From assembly GCF_000218895.1 (NCBI RefSeq), contig NC_015703.1:3299001-3363000 (forward strand): 64,000 nt of DNA, written 5' to 3'. The notes beneath the pieces were generated by a model, which saw only the letters and a list, made by a program, of their open reading frames with translations, did not search any database and was not told the DNA's origin. Positions 43,820-53,641 of the stretch are shown piece by piece (the first letter of the stretch is position 1; every line of letters starts with the position of its first letter). Source of the DNA: Runella slithyformis DSM 19594. Lineage in GTDB: Bacteria; Bacteroidota; Bacteroidia; Cytophagales; Spirosomataceae. The position numbers and the translations under genes are program-made.

Positions 43820-44596
43820 ATGATAGGTAAATACGATGAATATGAACGGATGTATAACGCTGAGCGTGAAATGTGGTGGTATAGGGTTTTGCACCAAAAA
43901 GTAACGGCGCATATCACAAAACATTTCCCAAACCGTAAAGATATTTCAATCCTTGATGCCGGTTGCGGAACCGGCGGTATGCTGATGCATTTGCGTATTG
44001 CCGGTTTCACTCACATTGAAGGGTTTGATTTTTCAGAAGATGGAGTAGCATTTTCAAAAAGCAGAGGCTTGACGGTAATCCATCATGACTTGGCTCAGAT
44101 TTCAGATTATTGGCCCGATAAAAAATTTGATGTTATTATTTGTAATGATGTTTTTACGTATTTCAGTGATGAGGTTATTGTAAAAATACAGCAGGGGGTC
44201 CGAGCCAAACTTAAACCCGGGGGGATTTTTATCACAAACAATAATGCCCATGAAGCTTTTGCCGGTACGCATGATATAGTGGTAGGTGGGCAAAAAAGAT
44301 TTGTATTAAAAGATTTGCAACAATTGAGCGGCCGTGCAGGGCTTTCTGTTGCCTATTCGACCTATTGGAGCTTTTTGCTTTCGCCATTGATCATGGCGGT
44401 ACGGGCGTGGCAGCGTTTTCAGTTGCAACGTGGATGGGTAGATTTGTCAAGTCGTGCTTCTGATGTAGCGGTCCCTCCTTTTTTTATAAATATACCCCTT
44501 TATTGGCTTGTGAAAGCCGAAGAGGCGGTTTTATCGCGAGCACCTTTTGGAAGTTCACTTTTTACGGTTATGCGTCCTGTCGCTGAGGAAAAGTAA
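43820..44596 (+). CDS. Class I SAM-dependent methyltransferase
   Basis: 258 aa. SAM motif I is ILDAGCGTGGML (about 43-54), motif II FDVIICNDVFTYF, and PGGIFITNNN is motif III. The N-terminal EREMWWYRVLHQKV is often seen in methyltransferases of glycan clusters. The C-terminal 80 residues contain amphipathic hydrophobic stretches that may touch the membrane. The substrate is probably a sugar or lipid-linked glycan, from context only. Confidence 0.85.
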   Translation: MIGKYDEYERMYNAEREMWWYRVLHQKVTAHITKHFPNRKDISILDAGCGTGGMLMHLRIAGFTHIEGFDFSEDGVAFSKSRGLTVIHHDLAQISDYWPDKKFDVIICNDVFTYFSDEVIVKIQQGVRAKLKPGGIFITNNNAHEAFAGTHDIVVGGQKRFVLKDLQQLSGRAGLSVAYSTYWSFLLSPLIMAVRAWQRFQLQRGWVDLSSRASDVAVPPFFINIPLYWLVKAEEAVLSRAPFGSSLFTVMRPVAEEK

Positions 44597-44605
44597 ATAC
44601 GAAAA

Positions 44606-46171
44606 ATGGATAAGACTAAAACAGTTAACCGGCTATTGGCAGGCTGTTTGGTAGTGATATTTCTCCTTAGGTGGAGCCACATGGCCGATCGCGAACCCAA
44701 CATTGATACAAGTACCTGGTTGGCCGGCGTTATTTCGGTTGATAAGTCTTCCGACCCGATTTGGACTTGGCTCAATTATACGGATGGTCGGCCCTTAACA
44801 GTAGCCCCCTTATTGATCGCCCGGGCGCTGGGTTTTGAAGCAAGCTACCCCGTGGCTGAGGGCGTAGGAATTATCTGTTGGTTGATTACCCTTCTTATTC
44901 TATACAAGACGTTGCGTTGGTTGTCTTTGTCGGCTCTTCATGCATTGATACTTCTCGCTCCGATCCTCTGTTGGTTGGGAACGACGGGCTACCATGACCA
45001 TATTGCCTATAACTCAGAAGCCATAAGTGTACTGATGCTGACGGCCGGAGTAAGCGCCTATGTTTTTGCCTTTTATCGGAGAGGTTTGTCAGATGTTGCC
45101 AGACAATTACCGTTTTCTTTTTGGCTGTGTTTAGGCATCTGGTTCGGTTTATTAGCCTATGCGAAGTTTCAGAATGTGCCGATGGGCTTGGTTATGGCAG
45201 CCTTTTTTGCCTATGAACTTTTGGCTAGGCTCCAATGGAAAAATGTATTTTGGCTCGTGCTTGGCGGAGTTTTACCGACCATTTTGATCAATCTTTATTT
45301 CGCTTGGTATGGAGAGTTGACTACCTTTTGGAACAACTACTTCTGGTATTATTTTTATTACGGTTACTCGGACGAGTTTTCCAAATTGCCGATTTTTAAA
45401 CGGTTCAGTCCCTGGCGGGCAGGGAGTTTGATGTGGCAGAGCAATGCGATCCGGTTTGCATTTTCCGGATTATGTCTGGCTGTTTTTGTCGCCTTTTGGG
45501 GGGGGGGCAGAAAAAGAAGCCTTAATCGTTGGGATCGACTTTTGCTTTTCGCAGGTTGTTATTTGATTGTTACCTTCTACGCTGTTTTGCAGTCAGGTAA
45601 TCCTTACACCCATTATACACTGTTTTTGCCGGTACCGCTTACCTTTTTGATAGGAGTAGTAGTGAGCAGACCTTCAACAGGCCACAGGGAGACATTTAAA
45701 AATTGGGTTTATGGAATTGTCCTGATCAGCGGAATTGGCCAAGGGGTTTTTAACAGTATTGAACGAGAGCCACTATTGCCGCTGTGGCATGATAACTATG
45801 ACCAACAGTTGGTAAAGATCATCAAAGCCAATACGCAGCCCAACGACCGCCTGGTGATCTGGGGGTACGCCGACCGATTGTATATCTATACGGGCCTGCC
45901 GATGGGGTTCCGGTGGCCATACACCATCGGAATTTATTGGCCGAGTGCGCTTCATGATATTCGAGTAGATTACTTCTTAAAAGACATGCTCCAAAACAAA
46001 CCTGTCATTTTTGTGGACTTGAACGGCAGTTTTATAAATACCGAAGGAAATGCCAAACATAGGCACGAGAATTTCCCGCCGATTGCTAATTTTGTACGGC
46101 AGCATTATCAAATGATTGCCCAAGTAAAGGACGGTTCGCCGGAGGGCGTACGGATTTATAAACTAAAATAA
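44606..46171 (+). CDS. Polytopic membrane glycosyltransferase-like protein (GT-C, GT39-like)
   Basis: 521 aa, about ten membrane helices over residues 8-385 and a soluble periplasmic tail of about 130 residues. The first loop is acidic (REPNIDTSTW), and HDHIAYNSEAI sits in a later loop, as in lipid-sugar-dependent GT-C enzymes. It is a candidate to move the lipid-linked sugar made by the GT2 protein onto an extracytoplasmic acceptor. Family assignment is by topology and gene context. Confidence 0.75.
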   Translation: MDKTKTVNRLLAGCLVVIFLLRWSHMADREPNIDTSTWLAGVISVDKSSDPIWTWLNYTDGRPLTVAPLLIARALGFEASYPVAEGVGIICWLITLLILYKTLRWLSLSALHALILLAPILCWLGTTGYHDHIAYNSEAISVLMLTAGVSAYVFAFYRRGLSDVARQLPFSFWLCLGIWFGLLAYAKFQNVPMGLVMAAFFAYELLARLQWKNVFWLVLGGVLPTILINLYFAWYGELTTFWNNYFWYYFYYGYSDEFSKLPIFKRFSPWRAGSLMWQSNAIRFAFSGLCLAVFVAFWGGGRKRSLNRWDRLLLFAGCYLIVTFYAVLQSGNPYTHYTLFLPVPLTFLIGVVVSRPSTGHRETFKNWVYGIVLISGIGQGVFNSIEREPLLPLWHDNYDQQLVKIIKANTQPNDRLVIWGYADRLYIYTGLPMGFRWPYTIGIYWPSALHDIRVDYFLKDMLQNKPVIFVDLNGSFINTEGNAKHRHENFPPIANFVRQHYQMIAQVKDGSPEGVRIYKLK

Positions 46172-46174
46172 ACC

Positions 46175-47245
46175 ATGAACGAAAAGAGCAGCGAATTTTT
46201 GTATACCTACCTTAACAATGCGTCGCCAACGGGGTTTGAATCGTCGGGACAGCAGATCTGGTTGGACTATTTAAAGCCCTACATTGATGATTATTTTGTG
46301 GATACGTACGGTACGGCCGTGGGTGTCATCAATGAAGGAAAGCCTTATAAGGTGGTCATTGAAGCGCATTCCGATGAAATTTCATGGTTTGTGAATTACA
46401 TTTCGGATGACGGCTACATATATGTGATTCGTAACGGAGGCTCTGACGCCGTTATTGCGCCTTCTATGCGGGTTAATTTACACACGAAAAAAGGCGTGGT
46501 CAAAGGGGTATTCGGGTGGCCGGCCATCCATGTACGTGAGCTGGCCAAAGATACAGCGCCCAAAGTGTCGGATTTAACCATTGATGTCGGGGCAACCAAC
46601 AAACAGGAAGTCCATGACATGGGAATTCACGTGGGAACGGTCGCTACGTTTTCGGATGGCCTGTTTGAAATGAATAATCGCTTTTACGTAGGACGGGCAT
46701 TGGACAACCGTGTCGGCGGTTTTATGATCGCGGAAGTGGCGCGATTGCTGGACGAAAACGCCGTCAATCTTCCGTTCACACTTTATATTGTCAATTCAGT
46801 GCAGGAGGAGATCGGGTTGCGAGGAGCTGAAATGATCGTTCGGCGTTTGAAACCAGACTTAGCTATTTGTACCGACGTAACGCACGATACCCAATCGCCG
46901 ATGTACAAGAAAAAAGAGCAGGGAGATTTAAAATGCGGAGGCGGGCCGGTATTGTGTTACGGTCCGGCAGTGCAGAATAATGTGCTGGACATGCTGATCC
47001 GGGTGGCAGAAGAGAAAAAGATACCTTTCCAGCGTCAGGCGGTCAGCCGTTCTACAGGCACCGATACCGACGCATTTGCCTACGCTACGGAAGGGGTGGC
47101 TTCAGCGTTGATATCGTTACCGCTTAAATACATGCACACCACCGTTGAGACAGTTCATAAAGAGGATGTGCAAAATGTTATTACGCTTATGTATGAAGTA
47201 TTGATACAGTTGAAAGGTGACGAAGATTTTCGGTATTTGAAGTAA
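46175..47245 (+). CDS. M42 family aminopeptidase (FrvX/glutamyl aminopeptidase-like)
   Basis: 356 aa cytoplasmic dizinc peptidase. Zinc ligands: His in EAHSDE (about 69), bridging Asp in GRALDNRVGG, Glu pair in VQEEIGLRGAE, Asp in ICTDVTHDTQSP, and His in LKYMHTTVETVH. TDTDAFAYATEG is typical. Forms tetrahedral assemblies that trim peptides. It starts 3 bp after the GT-C stop, so it rides on the glycan operon although its job looks unrelated. Confidence 0.94.
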   Translation: MNEKSSEFLYTYLNNASPTGFESSGQQIWLDYLKPYIDDYFVDTYGTAVGVINEGKPYKVVIEAHSDEISWFVNYISDDGYIYVIRNGGSDAVIAPSMRVNLHTKKGVVKGVFGWPAIHVRELAKDTAPKVSDLTIDVGATNKQEVHDMGIHVGTVATFSDGLFEMNNRFYVGRALDNRVGGFMIAEVARLLDENAVNLPFTLYIVNSVQEEIGLRGAEMIVRRLKPDLAICTDVTHDTQSPMYKKKEQGDLKCGGGPVLCYGPAVQNNVLDMLIRVAEEKKIPFQRQAVSRSTGTDTDAFAYATEGVASALISLPLKYMHTTVETVHKEDVQNVITLMYEVLIQLKGDEDFRYLK

Positions 47246-47264
47246 AATATTTGCCCGTGTATCT

Positions 47265-47312
47265 ATCCACTTAACATGATTATTTATGATCATGTTAAGT
47301 GGATTTTTTTTA
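47265..47312 (+). terminator. Terminator of the glycan/M42 operon
   Basis: Perfect 16-bp stem ATCCACTTAACATGAT/ATCATGTTAAGTGGAT with an 8-nt loop and T8. Lies between convergent genes. Confidence 0.92.
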
Positions 47313-47318
47313 GAGGGT

Positions 47319-50048
47319 TTAATGACATCCTTGAATGTAAGCTTTAAAAACTGCGCCTGTTTGCACCTGAAATCCGGGGTTTAACTCAATGGAGGCTCCT
47401 GCCCGGTATACTGCATTCGAACCGTTTTGGATAACATTGGCGGCATGAATCAATTGACCTGCCTGATAGATAATCGGTGCTCCCCCTGAGATGGTTTGAG
47501 AGAGTGTTAAAGTGGAAGGGCAAGGGTCCGTTACAGCAAAAGTACGCTCTTTATACGCCCCGTTCACGGAATAACTCCCCGCTTGAATGGCACGTACACG
47601 CACTGTGCCTTCCTGTCCGGTAAGCGTGATGAGATTACCCCCTGAAAGAGTGGCAGGTCCACTGATAATCAAATATTCTATGGGAAGTCCGGAAGAGGAG
47701 GTGGCGTTGAGCGTAAAAGCGGGAGAGGTGATAAGCTTTGGAAAAATTGAATCAAACGTAACAGATTGCTGTGTAATAGGCCGTGTTACGTTAAAAACCC
47801 GCTCAGTAATAGGTGCTTGACTGTAAACAGAATTTCCATGTTGAGCGGCCCGTATTCTAACCTGCCCCGGCCGGCCCGTAAGGCTAACGGTATTTCCCCC
47901 CACGGTTGCCGGCCCTGAAACGGAATAGTAATAAACCGGCAACGCAGAACTTGCAGTGGCATTTAATAAAAAAATGGGATCCGTTGTCTGTTTATCCGGA
48001 ATAGCCGGAAAGGTAATAATTTGTTGAATACCTATACAATTGAGGTTAATGTCTTTTGTATAAGTAGTGGACAAGCCTTGCTGATCAGTGACAATAAGAT
48101 ACATTCGGTACCAATACGTAGCCAAACCCGATGTGCATTCCAATGCGGGGAGGGTTATGTTCCGGTTATTGCCGGTATAGGTGGTGTAGAGGTGTTCGTG
48201 GTCATTGTGCGCCAACATCAGTTTCCATACATAATTGAGTTGGTTGGCTGCGGTATGGTCGTCGGTGGCAGAGGCGGTGAGGATTAGGTTGTAAGGTTCA
48301 TTGGCGTTGATCATGTTAAGTGGATGTATGCTGCTCCCTGTAATAACGGGCGGTGCATTATTGATGCTTACATAGAGAGAGTCGTAGCCTTTTTCTCCAT
48401 TAGGGTCGGTTACCATGAGTTTTACTTTGTAGGTTGTTTGGGCTGTGTTGGTAAATTTATGATGCGGTGCCAGGCTTGTTGCGGCAGGGCTCCCATCTCC
48501 GAAATTCCACGCATAGGTAAGCTCCTGATCATCCGGGTCATAGGAGTCAAGTGCCGAAAAAGCCACAACCTGAGGGCTGTTCCCTGAAAGTATATCTGCT
48601 TTAATTTTGGCAATGGGAGGCCGGTTAGAAGGAGAATATCGAATTCTGTGAATTGACGAACCGGAAGGACTGTACTCTAAATAATAGATATTTCCTTCCA
48701 TCGGATGAATCGCCACCGATACAATGCTGGGAAGATTGTAGCCAAATCTGTTGACGTAGTGTACATTGTAGTCAGCATCTAACTTTATGTTGAAAATAGT
48801 CCCCTCGACATCAGCGACAAAGTAGGTATTTTTATACTCTGTAGGATAGGTATCTTTGTCGTAATAAATGCCTGCGATGGCTGATCTGCCCTCCATTGGA
48901 TTTATACCCGGCACATTTGCGCTTCCAATGTTGAAAATGGTGTTGTTTTTGATGGCACGTCCCGATCCTGAACGATAATCAATAATCGGTTTTTGGGGAT
49001 TCAAAGGAATATATTCCGGAAGCCGTGGATGGGTCAAGTCCATTCCTTCGTTATGGGGCCATCCGAAGTTTTGCCCGCCTTGCGTCACAATGTTATACTC
49101 TTCTTTGTCTTCCTGACCAACGTCTCCTACAAAAAAATCGCCCGGGTCGTCAATGTGATTGCCTGTGAGCGGAATGTGCATGATTCGAAAAGGGTTACGG
49201 AAACCCCTTGCCCATACCCTCGATTGAGCGGAGCGGGGATAATCCGTCGAGTAAAAGGGGTTGGAAGGCAATCCGTTGCCCGTAGCGGGGTCTATGCGCA
49301 GGAGTTTTCCGCAGTGTGAGTTGAGAAACTGTGAACGATTGGCACCAATATTTTCTGCAACGGTCATAACTCCCAAATCCAGACATTCCTGATAGGCGGT
49401 ACCGGGGTGTGATCCGTCGTCGTCGTTGGAATAATAAGCACCGTCGCCGGTAGAAATAATGAGTGAGTTATCCGTTCCAAATACCAGTGTACCGCCCATG
49501 TGGGATAGCTTTGTGATGGGAATACCCGTAGAATCGCTTTCTCCGATCAGAATAAGATTCAGCGGGCTGCTATAATCGGTTGTGGGCAATTGGGTAGCAT
49601 GATTTGGGTTATTGGCCTTGAAGCGTCTTACTCTTCCTACCGCTGCGTCAGGTTCGCTCCCACCCGAAACATAAGTAGAGTAATACACGTAAAAAAAGCC
49701 ATTGGTAAAAAAATCGGGATCTAATACAAAGCCCAGCATACCACCGTCGAAACCGCTTTTGACCTCACTCTGTATATCGAGCATGAGTGACCAGGAAGGG
49801 TCAGTATTGTCCGGGGTTGGATTGGGTCTTATGTAAACACGACCCTCTTTGGTCCAGGCATAAAGTCGGCTGTTGGCGTCGAAAAGAATACCTACTATCG
49901 GCTCTACACGACTTTCAGCAGGATTCCAGATACCTGTATAATATTCATCCACAAATCCTGATTGGATTTGACCTGCACATTGAAAAACGCCTAAAAAAAA
50001 TAAGTTAATACTTATAGCGACAAATCTCAAAATAAACATTCTTATCAC
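47319..50048 (-). CDS. Secreted PQQ-type sugar dehydrogenase domain with PKD and sorting-type repeats
   Basis: 909 aa. N-terminal signal (FVAISINLFFLGVFQCAG). Residues about 30-470 form a soluble glucose/sorbosone dehydrogenase beta-propeller (GGMLGFVLDPDF, LSHMGGTLVFGTDNSLIIS, WARGFRNPFR, GQNFGWPHNEG). A PKD domain follows at about 475-565 (SYDPDDQELTYAWNFGDG), then an Ig-like region. Two 80-85-residue repeats at about 675-759 and 760-839 share ATxSSxLPxxYxxxSGPAT. A last 70-residue C-terminal coat-hanger-like stack (IELNPGFQVQTGAVFKAYI) may serve surface attachment. Substrate unknown. Confidence 0.85.
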   Translation of the reverse strand: MIRMFILRFVAISINLFFLGVFQCAGQIQSGFVDEYYTGIWNPAESRVEPIVGILFDANSRLYAWTKEGRVYIRPNPTPDNTDPSWSLMLDIQSEVKSGFDGGMLGFVLDPDFFTNGFFYVYYSTYVSGGSEPDAAVGRVRRFKANNPNHATQLPTTDYSSPLNLILIGESDSTGIPITKLSHMGGTLVFGTDNSLIISTGDGAYYSNDDDGSHPGTAYQECLDLGVMTVAENIGANRSQFLNSHCGKLLRIDPATGNGLPSNPFYSTDYPRSAQSRVWARGFRNPFRIMHIPLTGNHIDDPGDFFVGDVGQEDKEEYNIVTQGGQNFGWPHNEGMDLTHPRLPEYIPLNPQKPIIDYRSGSGRAIKNNTIFNIGSANVPGINPMEGRSAIAGIYYDKDTYPTEYKNTYFVADVEGTIFNIKLDADYNVHYVNRFGYNLPSIVSVAIHPMEGNIYYLEYSPSGSSIHRIRYSPSNRPPIAKIKADILSGNSPQVVAFSALDSYDPDDQELTYAWNFGDGSPAATSLAPHHKFTNTAQTTYKVKLMVTDPNGEKGYDSLYVSINNAPPVITGSSIHPLNMINANEPYNLILTASATDDHTAANQLNYVWKLMLAHNDHEHLYTTYTGNNRNITLPALECTSGLATYWYRMYLIVTDQQGLSTTYTKDINLNCIGIQQIITFPAIPDKQTTDPIFLLNATASSALPVYYYSVSGPATVGGNTVSLTGRPGQVRIRAAQHGNSVYSQAPITERVFNVTRPITQQSVTFDSIFPKLITSPAFTLNATSSSGLPIEYLIISGPATLSGGNLITLTGQEGTVRVRAIQAGSYSVNGAYKERTFAVTDPCPSTLTLSQTISGGAPIIYQAGQLIHAANVIQNGSNAVYRAGASIELNPGFQVQTGAVFKAYIQGCH

Positions 50049-50483
50049 TTTTCTTCTACTTTTGGTCTATAATTATTGTAGTTTGGAATATTTAATCCAT
50101 TTAATAGGATATTATTTAGTTTGTGTATAATAAAAATAATAAATTATTCAATAAATCGACTTTCCGGGCAGTAAATGCAAGACATGCGCCCTTTTAAAGA
50201 TTGCTTTTTGGGAGAGCACTTTCAGAAAAAATGAAGGAGAAGAGTCATTGGCCGTTTTTTTGAAAGACCTGACGTTATTACACACTTCGGGGTAAGCCAA
50301 GGGCCGCAGCGGTATTTTTTGGTGGCTTTGGAGCATTCGGTTAAAATAAATGTGATTATACCGTTGTATTCAGGTAGGGGAAAGCAAAGGAATCACCTCA
50401 TTTTGATTACTTTTGCCGAGAGCAAAACGCGCTGATTTGTGCGGTTCAAACTCTTTCATTCCCAAACTAACCACTTCATTTAC
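50049..50483. promoter_or_regulatory. Divergent intergenic region
   Basis: No gene. Must contain promoters for the dehydrogenase and DUF885 genes. TACTTTTG at 50408-50415 fits a -7 box for the DUF885 gene, but no -33 element was seen at the right distance. Confidence 0.4.
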
Positions 50484-52229
50484 ATGCTCTCTCCCAAGCC
50501 CCTTTTGGTGAGTGCAGTGCTTACCCTGACCGGTATATCTGCTGCGTTTGCCCAACCTGCTCCCATCAATTCTTTGTATCAACAAACCAGTGAAGTTCAT
50601 CATTTGATGGCTAATTATGCGGCCGACCGAGGAAGCCTGACGCGTTTTTACGTCATTGAAAACTCGCCGGAACGTCGTCAGCGGCTTGAAAAACTCACCA
50701 ATGATTATTTGGGGCAACTTCAAAAAATGGATTTTGACAAGTTGCCCGTCGACAGTCAGGTCGACTATGTTTTGTTTCAGCGAAACCTTCAGGTTGATCT
50801 TCGGGAATTGGGTAAAGAAGCCACCGAAGTAAGCCGGACCCAAGCGTGGTTTCCGTTTGCGGACAAGATCTATGCGATGGAAAAATCACGTCGACGCGGA
50901 GCCGCCGTTAATGGCGAGCAGATTGCGATTGAATTAAATGCGTTGGGTCGGGAGATAATGGAGGCACGTAAAACGGTGGCAAAAATGGAGAAGATAGATC
51001 CTGCGTTGGCGGAGCGAGCTGCGGGTACAGCCACCGGCTTGAAGTCGGCACTAAAAAGCATTTTTGAATTTTATAACGCCTACGACCCTAACTTTACATG
51101 GTGGGTGCCAGAGCCTTACAAAAAAGTAGATACACTATTGACTTCCTACGCGACGCTGTTTACCAAAAAAGCTAAATCTGACATTCCTTTCAAAGAGGAC
51201 GGCAGTGGTATCAACGGGGTAGCGGTGGGGCGCGACGAACTGATTCGTCAACTGGAGTTTGAGTTTATCTCGTATACGCCCGAAGAACTCATCGACATTG
51301 CCAACAAAGAATTTGCCTGGTGCGATCGTGAATTGCTGAAAGCCTCGCGCGAAATGGGTTTTGGGGATGATTGGAAAAAAGCGCAGGAGAAAGTCAAAAA
51401 CTCCATGGTGCCGGTGGGTAAGCAGCCCGAGATGATTTTGCGGCTTTATAACGAATCAGTGTCATTTTTGAAACAAAGAGACCTGATCACCATTCCCCCC
51501 ATTGCCGAAGAAACCTGGCGCATGGCCATGATGTCGGCCGAGCGGCAGAAGTTCAGCCCGTTCTTTTTGGGGGGAGAAACGATTTTGATCTCGTATCCCA
51601 CGTCGGCTATGTCGCATGAAGATAAGCTCATGAGTATGCGCGGCAATAATCCGCATTTCTCGCGCGCCACGGTTCATCATGAACTTATTGCAGGGCATCA
51701 TTTGCAGGGTTTTATGAACAACCGGTACAAAAGCTACCGACGTTTTCGCACACCGTTCTGGACCGAAGGCTGGGCGCTGTATTGGGAAATGATCCTGTGG
51801 GATATGAACTTTCCGCAATCGCCTGAAGACCGGGTCGGGATGTTGTTTTGGCGGATGCACCGCTGCGCTCGCATCATTTTCTCACTCAATTACCACCTCG
51901 GAAAATGGACACCGCAGCAGTGCATCGACTTCTTAGTTGACCGGGTAGGACACGAGCGCGCCAATGCCGAAGGCGAAGTGCGGCGTTCGTTTGTGGGTGG
52001 ATATGAGCCTCTCTATCAGTTGGCGTACATGACCGGGGCGTTCCAATTCTATGCCTTGAAAAAGGAATTGGTTGATACCAAGAAAATGACCTACAAGCAG
52101 TTTCACGACGCCGTCATGCAGCAAAATTCTCTGCCCGTAGATATGGTCCGAGCCGTGATGACAAACAAAAAATTGAGTCGTGATTATAAATCGACCTGGA
52201 AATTCTACACGCCGCCGGCAGCGAAATAA
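50484..52229 (+). CDS. DUF885 family putative metallopeptidase, secreted
   Basis: 581 aa from ATG 50484, chosen because it starts the signal peptide MLSPKPLLVSAVLTLTGISA; the GTG 15 codons upstream would bury it. The DUF885 signature HHELIAGHHLQG, with an HE-x3-GH zinc-site pattern, is followed by FWTEGWALYWE carrying the third ligand Glu. Helical fold similar to M2/M32-type peptidases. Substrate unknown. Terminated by the strong hairpin at 52291. Confidence 0.85.
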   Translation: MLSPKPLLVSAVLTLTGISAAFAQPAPINSLYQQTSEVHHLMANYAADRGSLTRFYVIENSPERRQRLEKLTNDYLGQLQKMDFDKLPVDSQVDYVLFQRNLQVDLRELGKEATEVSRTQAWFPFADKIYAMEKSRRRGAAVNGEQIAIELNALGREIMEARKTVAKMEKIDPALAERAAGTATGLKSALKSIFEFYNAYDPNFTWWVPEPYKKVDTLLTSYATLFTKKAKSDIPFKEDGSGINGVAVGRDELIRQLEFEFISYTPEELIDIANKEFAWCDRELLKASREMGFGDDWKKAQEKVKNSMVPVGKQPEMILRLYNESVSFLKQRDLITIPPIAEETWRMAMMSAERQKFSPFFLGGETILISYPTSAMSHEDKLMSMRGNNPHFSRATVHHELIAGHHLQGFMNNRYKSYRRFRTPFWTEGWALYWEMILWDMNFPQSPEDRVGMLFWRMHRCARIIFSLNYHLGKWTPQQCIDFLVDRVGHERANAEGEVRRSFVGGYEPLYQLAYMTGAFQFYALKKELVDTKKMTYKQFHDAVMQQNSLPVDMVRAVMTNKKLSRDYKSTWKFYTPPAAK

Positions 52230-52236
52230 ATCGTAG

Positions 52237-52257
52237 GGGCAGGCCTCGTGTCTGCCC
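52237..52257. repeat. Small GGGCAG/CTGCCC hairpin motif
   Basis: GGGCAG and CTGCCC flank a short loop after GTAG, just downstream of the DUF885 stop. It resembles short REP-like intergenic motifs; only one copy was noticed. Confidence 0.35.
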
Positions 52258-52290
52258 GGTTTAACTCGCATGGTGTAGAACCGATAAATG

Positions 52291-52328
52291 CAAAACCGCA
52301 AAAGGATTAGATCCCTTTTGCGGTTTTG
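52291..52328. terminator. Bidirectional terminator, DUF885 and Gfo/Idh genes
   Basis: Perfect 15-bp stem CAAAACCGCAAAAGG/CCTTTTGCGGTTTTG between convergent genes. Confidence 0.88.
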
Positions 52329-52336
52329 TGAGCCAG

Positions 52337-53641
52337 CTATACCTTAGGGTATTCCCAGCCTTTACGATAGGTTCTCTGGAGGAGTTTGTTGGCTTCCGGG
52401 TCATTCTTGATGATCCCTTTTTCGCCATCCCATTCTACGCTTCGGCCTGCTTTCATGGAAAGCATGCCCAATAAAGCCATGCTGGTGGAGCGGTGTCCAA
52501 TTTCAATATCGCATACAGCAAGTCGCTTTTTTTCAATGGAATCCAGAAAATCAGCCCACAGGTTGGCGATATTTTGCTGGTCGGGCATATCCAGTTTGGC
52601 GTCTTCGTGGATGACGGGCTTTTTGGAATCGGTTGGATAGAATGTCCACCCGTCGAGCCAACCCATGTGAAAGGTGCCTTCGGTGCCGTAGAAATAGCAG
52701 CCTACGGCCTGTTGCGGGTGTGTTTTTTCGGCGTTATTGCCTGCAAACTGACGGTGTTCCCACGTGGCCGTAAAGTTTTCAAATTCATACGCAACCACCT
52801 GATGGTCGGGGGCGTCGGTGTTGTCGGTTTTGATGGCACGCCCTCCCGTGGAGAATACTTTTCGTGGGTATTTTTCTTCCATGATCCAAAGCATTTGGTC
52901 CAGCCAGTGAATGCCCCAATCGCCTAACTGTCCGTTGGCATAATCCAAAAATTGTCGAAAACCGCGCGGATGGATTTTAGCATTAAAAGGCCGTATGGGT
53001 GCGGGGCCGCACCACATATCCCAATCCAGCCCTGTAGGGGTTTCGCTGTCGGGCGTTACTTGACCGGGCCCGCCGCCATAATTTACAAAAGTGCGCACCA
53101 TTCCGATTTTGCCCGCTTTTCCGGAACGGATAAAATCCCGGCCCGAGATATTGTGCGGTGATACGCGGCGGTGCGTTCCTACCTGTACTACTTTGCCCGT
53201 TTTGCGTGCCGCTGCCACCATTGCCTTACCCTCATTGATGGTATGACTGATGGGTTTTTCGACGTACACGTGCGCACCGGCCTGCACCGATGCGATGCAT
53301 ATCAGCGGATGCCAGTGGTCAGGGGTAGCTACGATCACGATTTCAGGTTTTTCGGCGGCCAGTAATTCACGAAAATCGCGGTATTTTTTGGGCGTATCGC
53401 CGCTCAATTTCTCTACTTCGGCGGCTGCTTTACCAATTTGATTTTCATCAACATCGCACATCGCCACTACTTTCGACTGACCTGCTGCCATGGCGGCCCG
53501 CAGGATATTCATTCCCCACCAGCCGGTACCGATGAGTGCCGTGCGGTATTTGGCGGCGCGTGGAGCCGCGATGCCATACGGAGAAAATAACGTAGCTGCC
53601 GCGCCAACGGCAGTGCTTTGGATGAAAGTGCGACGATTCAT
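52337..53641 (-). CDS. Tat-exported Gfo/Idh/MocA oxidoreductase
   Basis: 434 aa. Twin-arginine signal MNRRTFIQSTAVGAAATLF. Rossmann motif ALIGTGWWGMN (about 36-46). EKP motif in HVYVEKPISHT (about 127). GGGPGQV and DWDMWCGPAP are characteristic of the exported subgroup, which binds NAD(P) before export and acts in the periplasm, often on glycans. Different subgroup from the cytoplasmic member at 1476. Substrate unknown. Confidence 0.92.
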   Translation of the reverse strand: MNRRTFIQSTAVGAAATLFSPYGIAAPRAAKYRTALIGTGWWGMNILRAAMAAGQSKVVAMCDVDENQIGKAAAEVEKLSGDTPKKYRDFRELLAAEKPEIVIVATPDHWHPLICIASVQAGAHVYVEKPISHTINEGKAMVAAARKTGKVVQVGTHRRVSPHNISGRDFIRSGKAGKIGMVRTFVNYGGGPGQVTPDSETPTGLDWDMWCGPAPIRPFNAKIHPRGFRQFLDYANGQLGDWGIHWLDQMLWIMEEKYPRKVFSTGGRAIKTDNTDAPDHQVVAYEFENFTATWEHRQFAGNNAEKTHPQQAVGCYFYGTEGTFHMGWLDGWTFYPTDSKKPVIHEDAKLDMPDQQNIANLWADFLDSIEKKRLAVCDIEIGHRSTSMALLGMLSMKAGRSVEWDGEKGIIKNDPEANKLLQRTYRKGWEYPKV

